This document shows positions 1-11,247 of a stretch of 64,000 nucleotides of DNA, in pieces (within the stretch, counting starts at the first letter, position 1; every line of letters begins with the position of its first letter). This stretch comes from Enoplosus armatus. Its lineage: Eukaryota > Chordata > Actinopteri > Centrarchiformes > Enoplosidae. The stretch is taken from positions 1,684,001 to 1,748,000 of the forward strand of contig NC_092191.1 in NCBI RefSeq assembly GCF_043641665.1. Reading direction: 5' to 3'. The position numbers and the translations under genes are program-made. Under the pieces are notes generated by a model. It searched no databases and was not told the origin of the DNA. It saw only the letters and a list, made by a program, of their open reading frames with translations.

Positions 1-1542
1 TGAAAAGCGCTATATTAGTGAAGCCCATTTACCATTCTTGCAGAAAATGGAAAGAAGTTGTGCTGAAATGTAATATAAATGTATATGGTTTATCATGTGG
101 CACCTTGTTTTTACTGCAGCTTTGAGTCATTAAGTATAGTCATAAATTAAAAAATTTGCTCTGGACCATCTATTTAGTTTATAACACTGTAGCCTTTATA
201 TCGCTGATAGAGGTAACAGCCAACAGTCTCTGCGTTGTGTTGGATGATGGTGGTGGACTAACAGCTGACAGTTAGCAGACTGACTCCAGTGAAGATGTCA
301 CTGCCTCTGATGTCGTTTCAATAATTTGGTTATTGCATACAAGCACTTGTATCGAGATTTGTACAATTATGTATTTAATGTAACATGCAAGAGGCATATG
401 TTACACTAGGAGTGGTACAACATGTCACAATGTCTAACTAAAGCTACACATATCTTTTACTTCTGAGACTTTCCATCTTCCAGACTCCAAACAGAACCAG
501 GAGCATCCTGAATAGTGAAGAGGCCTATCCAGAAGTTTACATTTTATAAACACGCCTCATTCTCAAGTGTGAAGAAAAACTATGAGGAAAAAAACTGACA
601 GTAACAAAAGATAATGGTGTCCTATAAAATCCCAACTGACAAAGCCTCGGAGATACAGGAATTATTTCTCTGTAAATAGTCTTATAATAATGATAACTCA
701 GTTTACTTTGAGGGAGCTGGCTGTCTCACATGCCCTGAGGTCCAGCGGCATAACAGAGCTGAAGACCAAATTATTCTAGTTGTGGGAGAAATTACTCCGA
801 GGTATAAAACTGTTATATACACATACATATTTTTAAAAATATAGTGGGTAGAGTGATACAGTATATAAGTATACTGGTATAAAAAGTTTGGTGTTTTTGG
901 TGTTGATACCATCAAATGTGACAGTCCACACTGCAGTGAGACGGGTCAGAATCGATGGACGACTCAGTAGCACTAAGACACTTCAAACATCACGCTTCTG
1001 GTGTAAATTCCCACTTTAGAGAATTAAATATTTCACACGGTCTATTGTACCAGATCGTTACAGTGTTTATTGTTTTATAGTTTCTATTGTAATATCTGCA
1101 CCCAACACACTGAATTGGAATCACATTTTTTGTAGTTACATATTCATTACACCTTAGTGCCAATTGGGCCTAGTGGCCAACTGCAGTACTGCAACAAAAA
1201 AAGAAACAGACAAAGTTACACTGCAGCCCAGTAGCATTTAGCCCAAAGAACAGAAAATAACTATTTCTTATTAAGAAGATTAAATATTTTACTCAGAATC
1301 TGAAAAACCTAATGTGCATGTGCAATGAGCTGCACAACACAACAGACAGAGAAAAATCCTTTCAGGCACATGTGCCGGGTGAACAACTTTCATTGGAATG
1401 AATAGACACCATCTTGGAACACAGTATCCACTTTTCATAATGCATTCATGTTTTGGATACAGAAATCTGTGAGAAGTGCTTTTAGCTATTTACTGTGTTT
1501 ATATTATGCTTCAAGAAAACAGATACCGTACACACAGGAACG
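1..1542. other. Downstream flank of transporter copy A, no gene seen
   Basis: No coding exon could be supported here. The first bases resemble the end of a fish LINE-type repeat (AAAGCGCTATAT). Positions about 411-660 align by eye with 10,166-10,400 and 11,185-11,240 downstream of copy B, including a shared GGAGTGGTACAACATGTCAC stretch, but with many differences. The near-identical paralogous block starts only at about 1537. The segment 660-1536 has no clear counterpart next to copy B. It should contain the 3' untranslated region of copy A; a possible minus-strand AATAAA lies at 1066-1071, unconfirmed. Confidence 0.5.
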
Positions 1543-4500
1543 CTAACACCTTGTGCTAATCATTGGCTCTGATGCCTCGGTCTGAGAGCTGTTTCTATTC
1601 AACTTCTCCTTCTCGTTCTGTTCTGTGGCGCCACCTACTGGTGTCGGTGGTTGAGGTGAGTGCTGGGCTTTCACTTTGAACACATCCCACCTCTCAGGAA
1701 GCAGGCCTTTGATGAAGAGCACAGAAAACAGGTAGGAGAACAACAAGATGGCAGCAACGGCCGACAGCATTGAGATGGTCTTAACCGGAGCGTACTGGAC
1801 ATAAACACCGTCCTCCAGAGTGCATCCTGGGAAGTGTATGACTGGCGCTAACCCTAGCGATGGGTCTCCACTGAGCAGTCTTAACGTAAATCCCACCAGC
1901 ATGCCCATAACAGCTCCATAACCATTGGAGATGTTGAAGAAGAGGACGCAGACGAGTTGAGGGAAGACCACGACGTAGGCCACCTCAGCACCAAGGAACC
2001 AGAACATCAGGATGCTGTTTTTCAGGCTGGTGAGTGATGTACCAACCAAGCCCACTACCACCACAGCAGCACGGATCACCCACTGAATCTCTCTGTCTGA
2101 TGCCTGAAGAAGAACAGGTAAACAGCAAATGACTGAGACTGTGCTGCTTTCAAACACCTCCCTCACTGCTTTCTTCTCTTGTTCCCTCCTCTTCCTAGTC
2201 TCTTTCTCCATCATGCCACTTTTTTTTTTATTCCATTGATACTCTCCTGCACTCCATTGCTTCTTCAAAATAAATGCCTCAACTTCGCAATAGCAAACAG
2301 TAGTTTAGTCAGCTTTTTTTGTTGTGATGCAGAAGAAGTGCATTTTTTCACCTGAGGCCTCAGGATGTTGTTGTATATGTTGACAGTGAAGACAGAAGCC
2401 GCAGAAAGCAAAGCAGAGTCAGCCGATGACATCACGGCGGCAGCCACACATCCAGTACCGATAATGGAGATAAAGGACGGGGTGAGGTGCTGCAGGGCAA
2501 TGGGCAGAACCAGAGCTGCTTCCCCACGCTCATATGGAGATGGAGAACCATAGGAAGTCAGGTTCCAGTCTGAGGCATGGACACAAAGGAAGGAAAGATT
2601 AAATAATGGTCACATTATCTGTCTGAGTGATATTACTTCGTAGAACTAAGCACTGTGTGATAAGATATAAGGAGCACAGTTGATCTTTTTACCAAGTCTT
2701 ACCATTCAGTTTACAACCATGCACAGCGTCGACCAGTGGTTTTGATAGTCGACTAGTCAACTAATCGACTATTCTGTGAAACCCCTACTGCAGACTCTTG
2801 GCCATTTTTAAAGATTATCTTAAGGAGGGATGCCTGTAACTGGTTTAAAGGCTATTCAATAGACAAACATCAGCGTGTGAGACTCAAACTCTTAATTCTT
2901 GCCGTTACTAAGGATGAGTCATAGGGATCCATTTTTGGCTCCCTCCTGTTTACCATTAATATACTGTTTTGTCTCTACTGTGCATCAGATTCATCTTTAT
3001 GTTACAAATGACCTTCTCACTGCATCAGACAAAGGACTTGTCTCTATACTTGTTTTGTTAGATCTTAGTGCTGCATTCGACACCATTGACCATCATATCC
3101 TATTACAGAGACTGGAACATTTAATTGGCATCAAAGGAACCGCACTAAGCTGGTTTAAGTCGTATTTATCAGATCGATCTCAGTTTGTACATGTTAACGA
3201 TGAATCCTCCATGTACGCCAAAGTCAGTCATGGAGTTCCACAAGGTTCTGTGCTTGGACCAATACTATTCACCTTATATATGCTTCCTTTAGGGGATATT
3301 ATTAGAAAACACTCCATACATTTTCATTGCTATGCAGATGATACCCAGCTATATTTATCGATCAAGCCAGAAGAACCTCATCAGTTAGCCAACCTCCAAG
3401 CATGCCTTAAGGACATAAAGACCTGGATGACCTGTAATTATCTGATGTTGAACTCAGACAAGACAGAAGTTATTGTTCTTGGCCCTGAACACCTCAGAAA
3501 TACAATATCTAAGGATATTGTTACCCTAGATGGCATTGCCCTGGCCTCCAGCGCCACCGTGAGGAATCTCGGAGTTGTCTTTGATCAGGACATGTCCTTT
3601 AACTCCCACGTAAAACAAACTTCACGGACTGCCTTTTTTCACCTCCGTAATATTGCAAAAATCAGGAAGATCCTGTCTCAAACAGATGCAGAAAAATTAG
3701 TCCATGCATTTGTCACGTCTAGGCTGGATTATTGCAATTCCTTATTATCAGGCTGTCCCAATAAGTCCCTGAGGACTCTCCAGCTGATCCAGAATGCTGC
3801 AGCACGTGTACTGACAGGAACCAGGAAAAGAGATCATATTTCTCCTGTATTAGCTTCTCTGCACTGGCTCCCTGTAAAATCTAGAATAGAGTTTAAAATC
3901 CTTCTCCTCACCTACAAAGCTCTTACTGGTCAGGCACCATCATATCTTAAAGAGCTCATAGTACCTTATTACCCAACTAGAGCACTGCGCTCCCAGAATG
4001 CAGGGCTGCTCGTGGTTCCTAGAGTCTCCAAAAACAGAACAGGAGCCAGAGCCTTCAGCTATCAAGCTCCTCTCCTGTGGAATCAGCTCCCAGTTTGGGT
4101 CCGGGAGGCAGACACACTCTCTACTTTTAAGAGTAGGCTTAAAACTTTGCTTTTTGATAACGCTTATAGTTAAGGGCTGGCTCAGGCCTGCCTGGACCAG
4201 CCCCCTAGTTATGCTGCTATAGGCCTACACTGCCGGGGGACTTCCCATGATGCACTGAGCTTTCCTCCTCTCCCTCTTCATCTTTGCACATTCATCACAG
4301 TCCAATGCATGTTACTAACTTTATTTCTTCCCCGGAGTTTCTTTGTGCTTTGTCGACTCGTAGGTCGCTGTGGATCGTGGTCCTGGTACGCCTGGGTGCT
4401 GCTGCCGCCATGGGCCTGCCTGACTCTCATCACTACAGTTATTATGTTTAGTCGTGGTTCTGTCACTATTAAAGCTCCTATTATTAATCTCAGCTAATAT

Positions 4501-4599
4501 TACAGCTATTTCTACTGTTAGTGCTGCCATACATCTTTGCCTACCTATCTGTCTGTCTGTCTGTCTGTCTATCTGTGTCTCTATGTCTATCTATCTGTC

Positions 4600-4648
<49 letters not shown>

Positions 4649-7600
4649 AAAACCCAACCGGTCAAAGCAGATGACCCCCCCACCTAGAGTCTGGTTCTGC
4701 TCGAGGTTTCTGCCTCTTAAAAGGAAGTTTTTCCTTGCCACTGTCGCCAAAGTGCTTGCTCATGGTGGGAACTGTTGGGTCTCTGTAATAACATTATAAA
4801 GAGTCGGTCTAGACCTGCTCTATTTTGTAAAGTGTCATGAGATGACTTTGTTGTGATTTGGCGCTATATAAATAAAATTGAATTGAATTGAATTGAATTG
4901 AATTTATGCAGATGATACTGGTTTATATTGTGTTGCTGAATCTGTCTATTTAGCCATTTAGAAATGACAACTCTTAAATAATGATATTAGATTCATATAC
5001 AAATTGTTCTTTTTGAACGACTCTAAAAGAGGAACGAGTTAGTTCTGTATACACCCCTTGAGCTGAAGAACAAGTTGTCCATGAGCACACACCCACTGAA
5101 CCAAAGAACGAGCGACAGATTCTCGCTCGCACACATCTCCCAGCTGTAGCAGGGCGGGGGGGTAATAAAAAAGTAAAATAAAGAACCTAAGGAGTCACTC
5201 ATGACTTGGTTCGCTGGTAGCGGGTGAGTGAAACGAACCGGGTTGCTTAAAAGAACCAGTCTTCTCATCACTACTCCTAAAAGACCTTTCGCAAATACAA
5301 TTTTCAACATCCAGATAGTTTACATCAATTTTGCACATCTCCACTCTGAGCAGGTTTAATATTGAGGGGATCACATAACACAAATAGTGTGGCATCTGGC
5401 TTAATTACAAAGAGGATTGTTGATGCAGTTTTCTTCTCAGTTGTGGACGACAGGATTCATTTGTAGACATGCTGTTATCTCCACTCTCACTGTTTAAAAC
5501 AATCAGCTCTTCATTTTATATGGTGATTACACCTGGGTTTAAAACCCCACAGTTTGCTATGTAAAAAAAAGAAGGCCACCTTGGTCTATGCCTGAGACCC
5601 GCTGAGCAAGTTATGCAAAGTCAAGATGTGGGTGTTTCTTTAGTTTCTCTTACTTAACTCTGGTATTTACAGGTCTTGTTCTTTCATTAACACAGGTGCA
5701 TAAAAGTCGAAGCTGTTATTACCTGTTGATGCAGCGGCTGCCCCAAGCAGTATAGGAGGTATCCCAAATATAAGAAAGACGAAAGCAGCAACGCAGCATG
5801 TGAGCTTGGCTGTGGCTGAGGAAGAAGCCGACAGGGTCCTCTGGTGGAGGCACTGATATCCCAGACTTCCCAGTGCCTTAAAAGTAAAACACTTAGTTGG
5901 TTAATTGAATCACTAGTGTGGCATCCCCATTGGGTAAATGCTGCAAAATGTCTGCCTGCTATTATCACTGAGGGATTCATTCAGATGAAAGGGAACATTT
6001 CTTAAACTACACAACTACAGTCAAAGAATAGTTAATTTCCCCTTGACATTTGCAGACATACTGTTTCAGATACTAGGCTCTGGCTACAACCTATGGGGTG
6101 CCGATTGTAAAGTGGCAAACATTTCGCCACATTTAGCTCCAAACAGCCTGTATAAAACTAAATAAATAAACTATTCACATGAAGGCCTCTATGCTTGCTA
6201 ACAGTTAACTACACGCATAGTCCTACCACAAAAATACCACACTAGCTAGCTAATTCTTGTCTCATTTGTAACATTCAGCATTTAGATTTAACATTTATAT
6301 TTCATATTTAACATTTAGATTTAACATTTAGATTTCATATTTAACATTTAGATTTAACATTTAGATTTGATATTTAACAGTTAGATTTGATATTTAACAT
6401 TTAGATTTAATATTTAACATTTAGATTTAACATTTTGAATTGCATTTGATATATTCCATATTGTTGTTTCCTTACGAAGAATAAGAAATCATCAATTATT
6501 ATCCAGGTCTTTTCCAGCCCCGGTTTTCCAATCCAGGGAGCGTGTAAGGTGTTGTTCATCAGCGTCTGGCTAATGTCCAAGGAGGAAGGGTTCATCAAAA
6601 CAAAGGGAACACAGAGCCACTGCAGAGACAAATCAAGATGTAAAGGATTAACACACACAAGTCTTTGATGCCTTGTGTGAGAGTGTGAAAACAAAAAGCC
6701 TGACACTCTAAACTAAAAGTTCAGCAAACTCACCAAGCTAATGAAAATGAGGACAAGCTGTATAACGTCTGTGTAGGCCACAGAGTAGAGACCTCCCAGC
6801 AGGGTGTAGGTGATGGCCACAGCAGCAGAGATCCAGATGCACACAGTGTAGGACAAATCCAGGACCATACTCATGGTTCCTCCTGTCAAACATATTGTGT
6901 CAGTGATATTTTATGACCAGTTGTTGTGGTTGATTTTCTTCTTGTTGTTCAGCCTTCAATAACTTTGAATAAATAACCACTATACTAACGAAACACTGCT
7001 TAATTTACTACAAAGTAGTTTATTCTTCGGATTGCAGAAAGTACAGTACACATCTGGAATACAAAGGGCCTGGATTCAGAATGCAGGATAACAACATTTT
7101 TGTCTGCATCAATTTTTAAACCATACTAAGCTCCTTCTGATAGGATGGGATGTAACTGGTTGGTCAATAATTCAGTTCAGAATTGTAAACACACAGTTAC
7201 AAATATATGAATAAGTAGTAATAAGTGCTTACGTATATACCGTACCTAAACCAATTAGTGTTGTAGGCACCCAGGCCACATCAATAGACAGTGAAACCAG
7301 GGATAGTCCAGCTGTTAGTAGTTTTCCATACTTGGCATGGAAAGGGTCCATCATCGTCACACACTTTCTCTCTCTCATTGGCTTGGCAAACACCAAGCCA
7401 ACTTGTTTTTAAAAAATAACAGAGCATATTACAATCAGAAAAAAAAAAAAATCAATTGAGGGGGCAAAAACAATCTAAGTTCTGCAAATTTAAACGCATC
7501 AGTTAGTCTTAACCGAGATGGTAAAACGGATACTCATGGATACTCATGTCGCATGCCACCACAATATTTTTGTTCAGTGATCAACCAAAAAACATCAATC

Positions 7601-8923
7601 AATTACCAATTCTTACCAATGGATTAATTAGTCTACATGAAAAGTTGTCAATTTAATAAAAATGTAAGTAAAGCAGTGGCAGTAACAATCTTCACAGAAA
7701 TTACGAAATGATCTCTGTTAAGACATTTCATTTCTCTCCTGCTTCTTCTGCCAGTTTCCATCACATTGACATGTAACTTTGTTTTTCAACTGCATAATTA
7801 CTGGTTATATAAACTGTTGATTTTAAGGAACTAAAAAAGGTATATATACAATTAATCTGGTGGCACACTTCAACCTCCATATGACAGCATGACTCTCAAG
7901 TTTATTGGTAACTTCAGGGATACATGCAATCATTTTTGTGGGTTAGATTGTGTAGCATTAACTTTTTGCTACTGTTTACAAGAAACAAAGACGGTACAGA
8001 CTTCCCTTAAGCCAACCAAATCTGCTGTGAAGATTCATTTTCCTTTTAGTATAGGTCTTCAGCATTTGGGCTGATTTTATAAAAACGCAGATTGGCCGTC
8101 TCAAGGGAAGTGAATACAACTGACTAACTGCTGACTGGGAAGACAATGTGTCAACACAAATTTTTGGGGGGTTTCATTAATGTCAAGTTATGAGGCAGCC
8201 TAGGTCATTAATATTCCTGTCTAATATACAGCGATTCCTGCTTTTTGACGCAGATTGTCAGGCTGTATTTGTTGTGTTACACATGCAGACATACAGCATC
8301 CTGTCAGAGGTCATTTCAAACTCTTACCAATAATAAAAGATGAGCTGTATGCTGTTAACATCATGATTGTCCAGGTTAGTCCCATAGAGGGCGTGTACAC
8401 CATCTCAGCTGTGCCAACAATTAAGCCTCCTCCGACCCACGTAGCTACAGGATGGATGAACACACAGCAAGACATTTAGTGGACAAACAGCAGCTATTTG
8501 GACAGAGGACAAAAGGTTCATCATTGCTCAAATTGACTCGTCTACTGATCATAGACATGTCAGTTTGTTCAAAACATCTTGTTACTTTATGGAAATTGTT
8601 TGTCATCTTGCAGCCAGCAGATATAACACAGACACAGTAAAGAACTTAATAAAGATATTTTACATTCTTAGAAGTATATTTCCTTAAGAATCATGACTTT
8701 GTAATTCACAGTCATACAGTTTAGGGGTGCTGTCCTCACCTGTCATTGTGAAGATCCCCACCACCCAGCTAATGCTCCGGTTTCCCAGCAGGGCCATGTC
8801 CATCCCAGTGGCTGCACTTTTCTTCTGTTCCCTTTTGGACTTGAAAGAAGCCCAGATGCCGGTCCCAAGGACCAGCAGGTAGAACAACACCATCACTACC
8901 ACTCCTGGGATGTTGACAGCCAT
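1543..8923 (-). CDS. slc5a7-like: High-affinity choline transporter 1-like protein, copy A
   Basis: A sodium-coupled solute carrier (SLC5 family, LeuT fold) of the plasma membrane, most like CHT1, which imports choline in cholinergic neurons. Eight coding exons on the minus strand: 8923-8740, 8444-8328, 7401-7246, 6882-6734, 6619-6476, 5876-5723, 2569-2352 and 2103-1543 (stop TAG). All junctions are GT-AG and phases close, giving 560 residues (human CHT1 has 580). The ATG at 8923 is the first in frame and has A at -3 and G at +4. CHT1 landmarks: FTMTATWVGGG (about 57-67), [35 protein letters not shown] with a potential glycosylation asparagine at 304, [16 protein letters not shown] and FPQLVCVLF. 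Odd points: Tyr257 replaces the Trp of human GGIPW, and the C-terminal tail is unlike human CHT1. Intron 6 (between the sixth and seventh coding exons) holds an L2 LINE. Family assignment is firm; choline as substrate is inferred. Confidence 0.9.
2720..2800. repeat. Palindrome-rich MITE-like remnant (copy A)
   Basis: The sequence around AGTCGACTAGTCAACTAATC is a run of interlocking SalI-like palindromes followed by ACCCCTACTGC. It resembles the ends of non-autonomous hAT-type elements of fish as I remember them. The same stretch lies at 12,622-12,700 in copy B, so it predates the duplication or was copied by conversion. The boundaries are uncertain. Confidence 0.35.
3002..4173 (+). pseudogene. 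LINE reverse transcriptase, N-terminally truncated
   Basis: An uninterrupted frame of about 390 residues within the L2 insertion. Visible motifs are [16 protein letters not shown] (finger/palm motif A), [16 protein letters not shown] (motif B) and the catalytic CYADDTQLY (YADD at 3331-3342), then the usual L2 C-terminal part including [30 protein letters not shown] and [16 protein letters not shown]. The open frame begins upstream in host sequence (2899), but that part is not element-derived. The lack of internal stops or frameshifts fits a young insertion. It has no endonuclease domain or LINE promoter, so it is a dead copy. Confidence 0.85.
4546..4645 (+). repeat. Microsatellite (CTGT/CTAT then CT) in the LINE 3' part
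   Basis: Mixed tetranucleotide CTGT and CTAT units pass into an uninterrupted CT run and end at CCCTAAAACC. It lies in the 3' untranslated part of the L2 element, after the reverse transcriptase stop. Confidence 0.9.
5040..5325. repeat. Copy A-specific intron segment, transposon-like
   Basis: Both paralogs share TGAACGACTCTAAAAGAGGAA and later CAATTTTGCACATCTCC, but the sequence between differs completely: about 285 bases here against about 70 in copy B (13,028-13,098). The copy A segment includes AACGAGTTAGTTC, AACGAACC and AAGAACCAGTC repeats ending CATCACTACTCC, which resembles a hAT-type non-autonomous element. No clear terminal inverted repeat could be fixed. Confidence 0.35.
6277..6435 (+). 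repeat. AT-rich minisatellite, unit around TTTAACATTTAGA
   Basis: About a dozen imperfect copies of a 12-14 base unit (ATTTAGATTTAACATTT and variants ATATTTCAT, TTGATATTTAACA) occur in tandem in intron 5 of copy A. Copy B has instead an AT dinucleotide run at the matching place. Confidence 0.85.
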
Positions 8924-11247
8924 GATGGACTGGTTGACTTGCTTTCCCACGAGCTGAAGACTGAGTGACTGACTGAGTGACTGACTGAGTGATTTACTAT
9001 TTTGGAAAAAAGGGATAACATTCCAGTGAAACAGGAAAAACTAAAACCTCCTGCACCTTTAAAGATACATTAACACCCTCTGGTGGAAATAGTCAATCAC
9101 AGGGTTGGTTTATTGACAAAGCTTCTTGGATGAGTGGCAAATATTGTGGAGTTCCCACCCCTAATGACGAATGGTTGGCAGTTCTCCACCGGTTCTCAGC
9201 TTCAGGGTACAAAACTCCATCAGTGCGAAAATGCACAGCTTGGCAGAGGCTTAGTGAAAGGTCTGATCAAACAGTCTGTTAGTTGAATTCTTGTAGGCAG
9301 GATAAACGAGAACTATAACTAATGCTGATACTGGAAGTAAAGTGGTATCAGGTAAGAGTATGTCAGGGTAAGTACTCTTTAAAAAAACTGACGAGAAAAT
9401 GAGTGAAACAAGATTTAAGTTTAGATTTAAAGACCTCAACATAGTTAGACTGTCAGATGTCAGCAGCAGGAGAAGATTATTCTAGAGAAAATGTCATGGC
9501 CGCCTGAGGTCCCCTGTGCCATCCATGTCCTTCAGTTCCCAGGCCACTTGACCCTGAATCCCTCTTCGGGACCCCCTCCACCCACCCTGCTTGGTGTTCC
9601 TGACTGGACTGTTGGGATGTCTAGAATCCGCGGGGGGAACGGGGAACTCTGGATTGGGCCCAAACGCAGACAGAGGAGGCAAAATGATACAGTTAAAATT
9701 GATGAAATACGGTCAAATGATCTGGTTTTAGTTGAGATCCTAGCTGCGGTGTTCTGAACCATCTGAAGACTTCAGTTTATCTGAAAAATTAAAAGTCACC
9801 CAGTTTGGAGATACATGGTTTTAACTGCACAGCAACAGCTCTGAATCATTAAGTTTAGACAGTGATCGTGCTGAGATGTTAAATCTTCCATATTAAACAT
9901 GACTAAATACACACTGTCTGATATTCTTTATGAAGAGGATGTGATTAATGTATATTGTAACAATGAGGCAAGATGATTTACTTTATCTCTGGTGTCACCC
10001 CTGCAGTCAAGGTCAGTTCTTTAATATATATTTTGGCCACTAGATGGACACATAAGACTACTAATTAGCCATCGATGCCAGAGCAACAATATGTTACCGC
10101 CTTGGATTAAAGTTGTGTTCTTGTTGTTGCTGTAATTGTCACATTGTCCTAAACATCCATGAGCTGGGAGTGGTACAACATGTCACACGTCACAACTTCT
10201 AACTCAAGTCTTATCTCAGTTTAAGGGACAGTGTGTTGCCTTTGCTTGACAATCTGCGCATTTCTTTTACCTCTGTAACTTTCCATCTTCCAGGCTCCAA
10301 AGAGAAGCAAGAGCATACTGAATGGTGAAGAGACCTATCCAGAAAGTTTTATTTTCATTTTACGTACACGCCTAATTCACCTCTCACAACATTCACACAG
10401 AACAGCAACCCACATATGAATGCAAGATAAATTCAGGTAAGATTCAATAAAGTGAGAGGAAAATCAATGAGGAACCCAGCTGACGGTTTGAAGATGGTGA
10501 GGTTAGTCCTGGAGTGTTACTCTGTTGAAAGGTCAGAAGCTGTATGTGATCACATGAAATCACATTGTTGCATGTGTGCAATGTAGTGACTAGCAGCCAA
10601 GGATCATTTCTGAAAACAGAGTCGACCATCCACCCCTCTGTAACTTTCCACTCAGGCCTTGGACGGCCCAGTGAAAGATGGGAGAAGGAGAAGAGGCAGC
10701 AAGTAAAGGAAAGACGAGCAGGACAGAGAGGAGAAACTTTCCATTGTTTTTATATTCTGTCACTCTCGTGCTAAATGTTGCCTCAAGGTCTGCAAAATGT
10801 TCTCTTTATCTTTGAAATCCTGCTTTGCTTTGGATAACTGTCTTCTCAGTGGAGACAGAAACCATGTCAAACCATATCACAGCAAACCCCTGCCTGGTAG
10901 AACGGGCTAATACAGAATATCTATTTCCAAATGGTCCAAATACATTTAACATTAAAGTCTGGCCTGCTGAACTAAGACGTTTTATAAGGTTTTAGTAAGT
11001 GATTATATAAAAGGTTTTTCCCCACTAGTATATGTTACACAGTATTTCTTGTACAGGCTTAGAGAGGAGAAAGAAGCAGAGGGGGGGAAGGCTATGGTCA
11101 CTAAAGTGGAAGAAGAAGAAGAATTAAAAGCAAAGATAACAAAACAGAATAGACACTCCAAAAACATATAGATACAACAGAGGAAATACAAACAACAAAG
11201 ATTAATGTGCCCTATAAAACCACAAATTCAAAGGCCTGAGAGGAACG
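8924..11247. other. Spacer between transporter copies, no gene seen
   Basis: The first about 145 bases upstream of copy A match the sequence upstream of copy B, including a GACTGAGT tandem repeat (8955-8998), and should hold its 5' untranslated region. Homology then stops at about 9070. From 9480 to 9770 there is a GC-richer, repeat-like patch (CGCCTGAGGTCC to GTTCTGAACCATCTGAAG) that looks like a decayed retroelement piece, unclassified. From about 10,166 to 10,400 the sequence is a diverged match to 411-560 downstream of copy A. The remaining sequence, including a purine-rich run at about 11,060-11,130, shows nothing I can name. Confidence 0.5.

Larger units (their letters stand above)
2996..4908 (+). 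mobile_element. 5'-truncated L2-clade LINE with target site duplication
   Basis: Copy B reads straight through ATCTTTATGCAGATGATACT at about 12,888, whereas copy A is interrupted after TTTATG (2996-3001) and resumes with TTTATG (4903-4908). The element itself is 3002-4902. It holds the C-terminal part of a reverse transcriptase frame (to 4173), a 3' untranslated part with a CT/GTCT microsatellite, the tail GGCGCTATATAAATAAA and terminal AATTG repeats (about 4877-4902), typical of fish L2 elements. The endonuclease region and the start of the reverse transcriptase are missing, as expected from incomplete target-primed reverse transcription. It lies antisense to the host gene, inside an intron. 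Confidence 0.88.

Noticed and set aside
2265..2351. Extension of transporter exon 7 past its donor ([13 protein letters not shown] and on)
   Set aside because: CHT1 homology stops exactly at RPQ and resumes at ASDREIQWV in the next exon, so this is intron read-through. The same holds for 11,970-12,056 in copy B.
4541..4799. Open frames of Leu/Ser/Cys or Arg/Glu repeats on both strands
   Set aside because: These are translations of the CT/CTGT microsatellite in the LINE 3' part.
8924..8950. Upstream in-frame start giving GKQVNQSI before MAVNIPG
   Set aside because: The codon at 8950 is GTG, not ATG. The first ATG is at 8923 and matches the start of the CHT1 family.
9491..9762. Overlapping frames on both strands in the inter-gene spacer
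   Set aside because: No recognisable domain. The patch looks like a decayed repeat and both strands are open because of its GC-rich composition.
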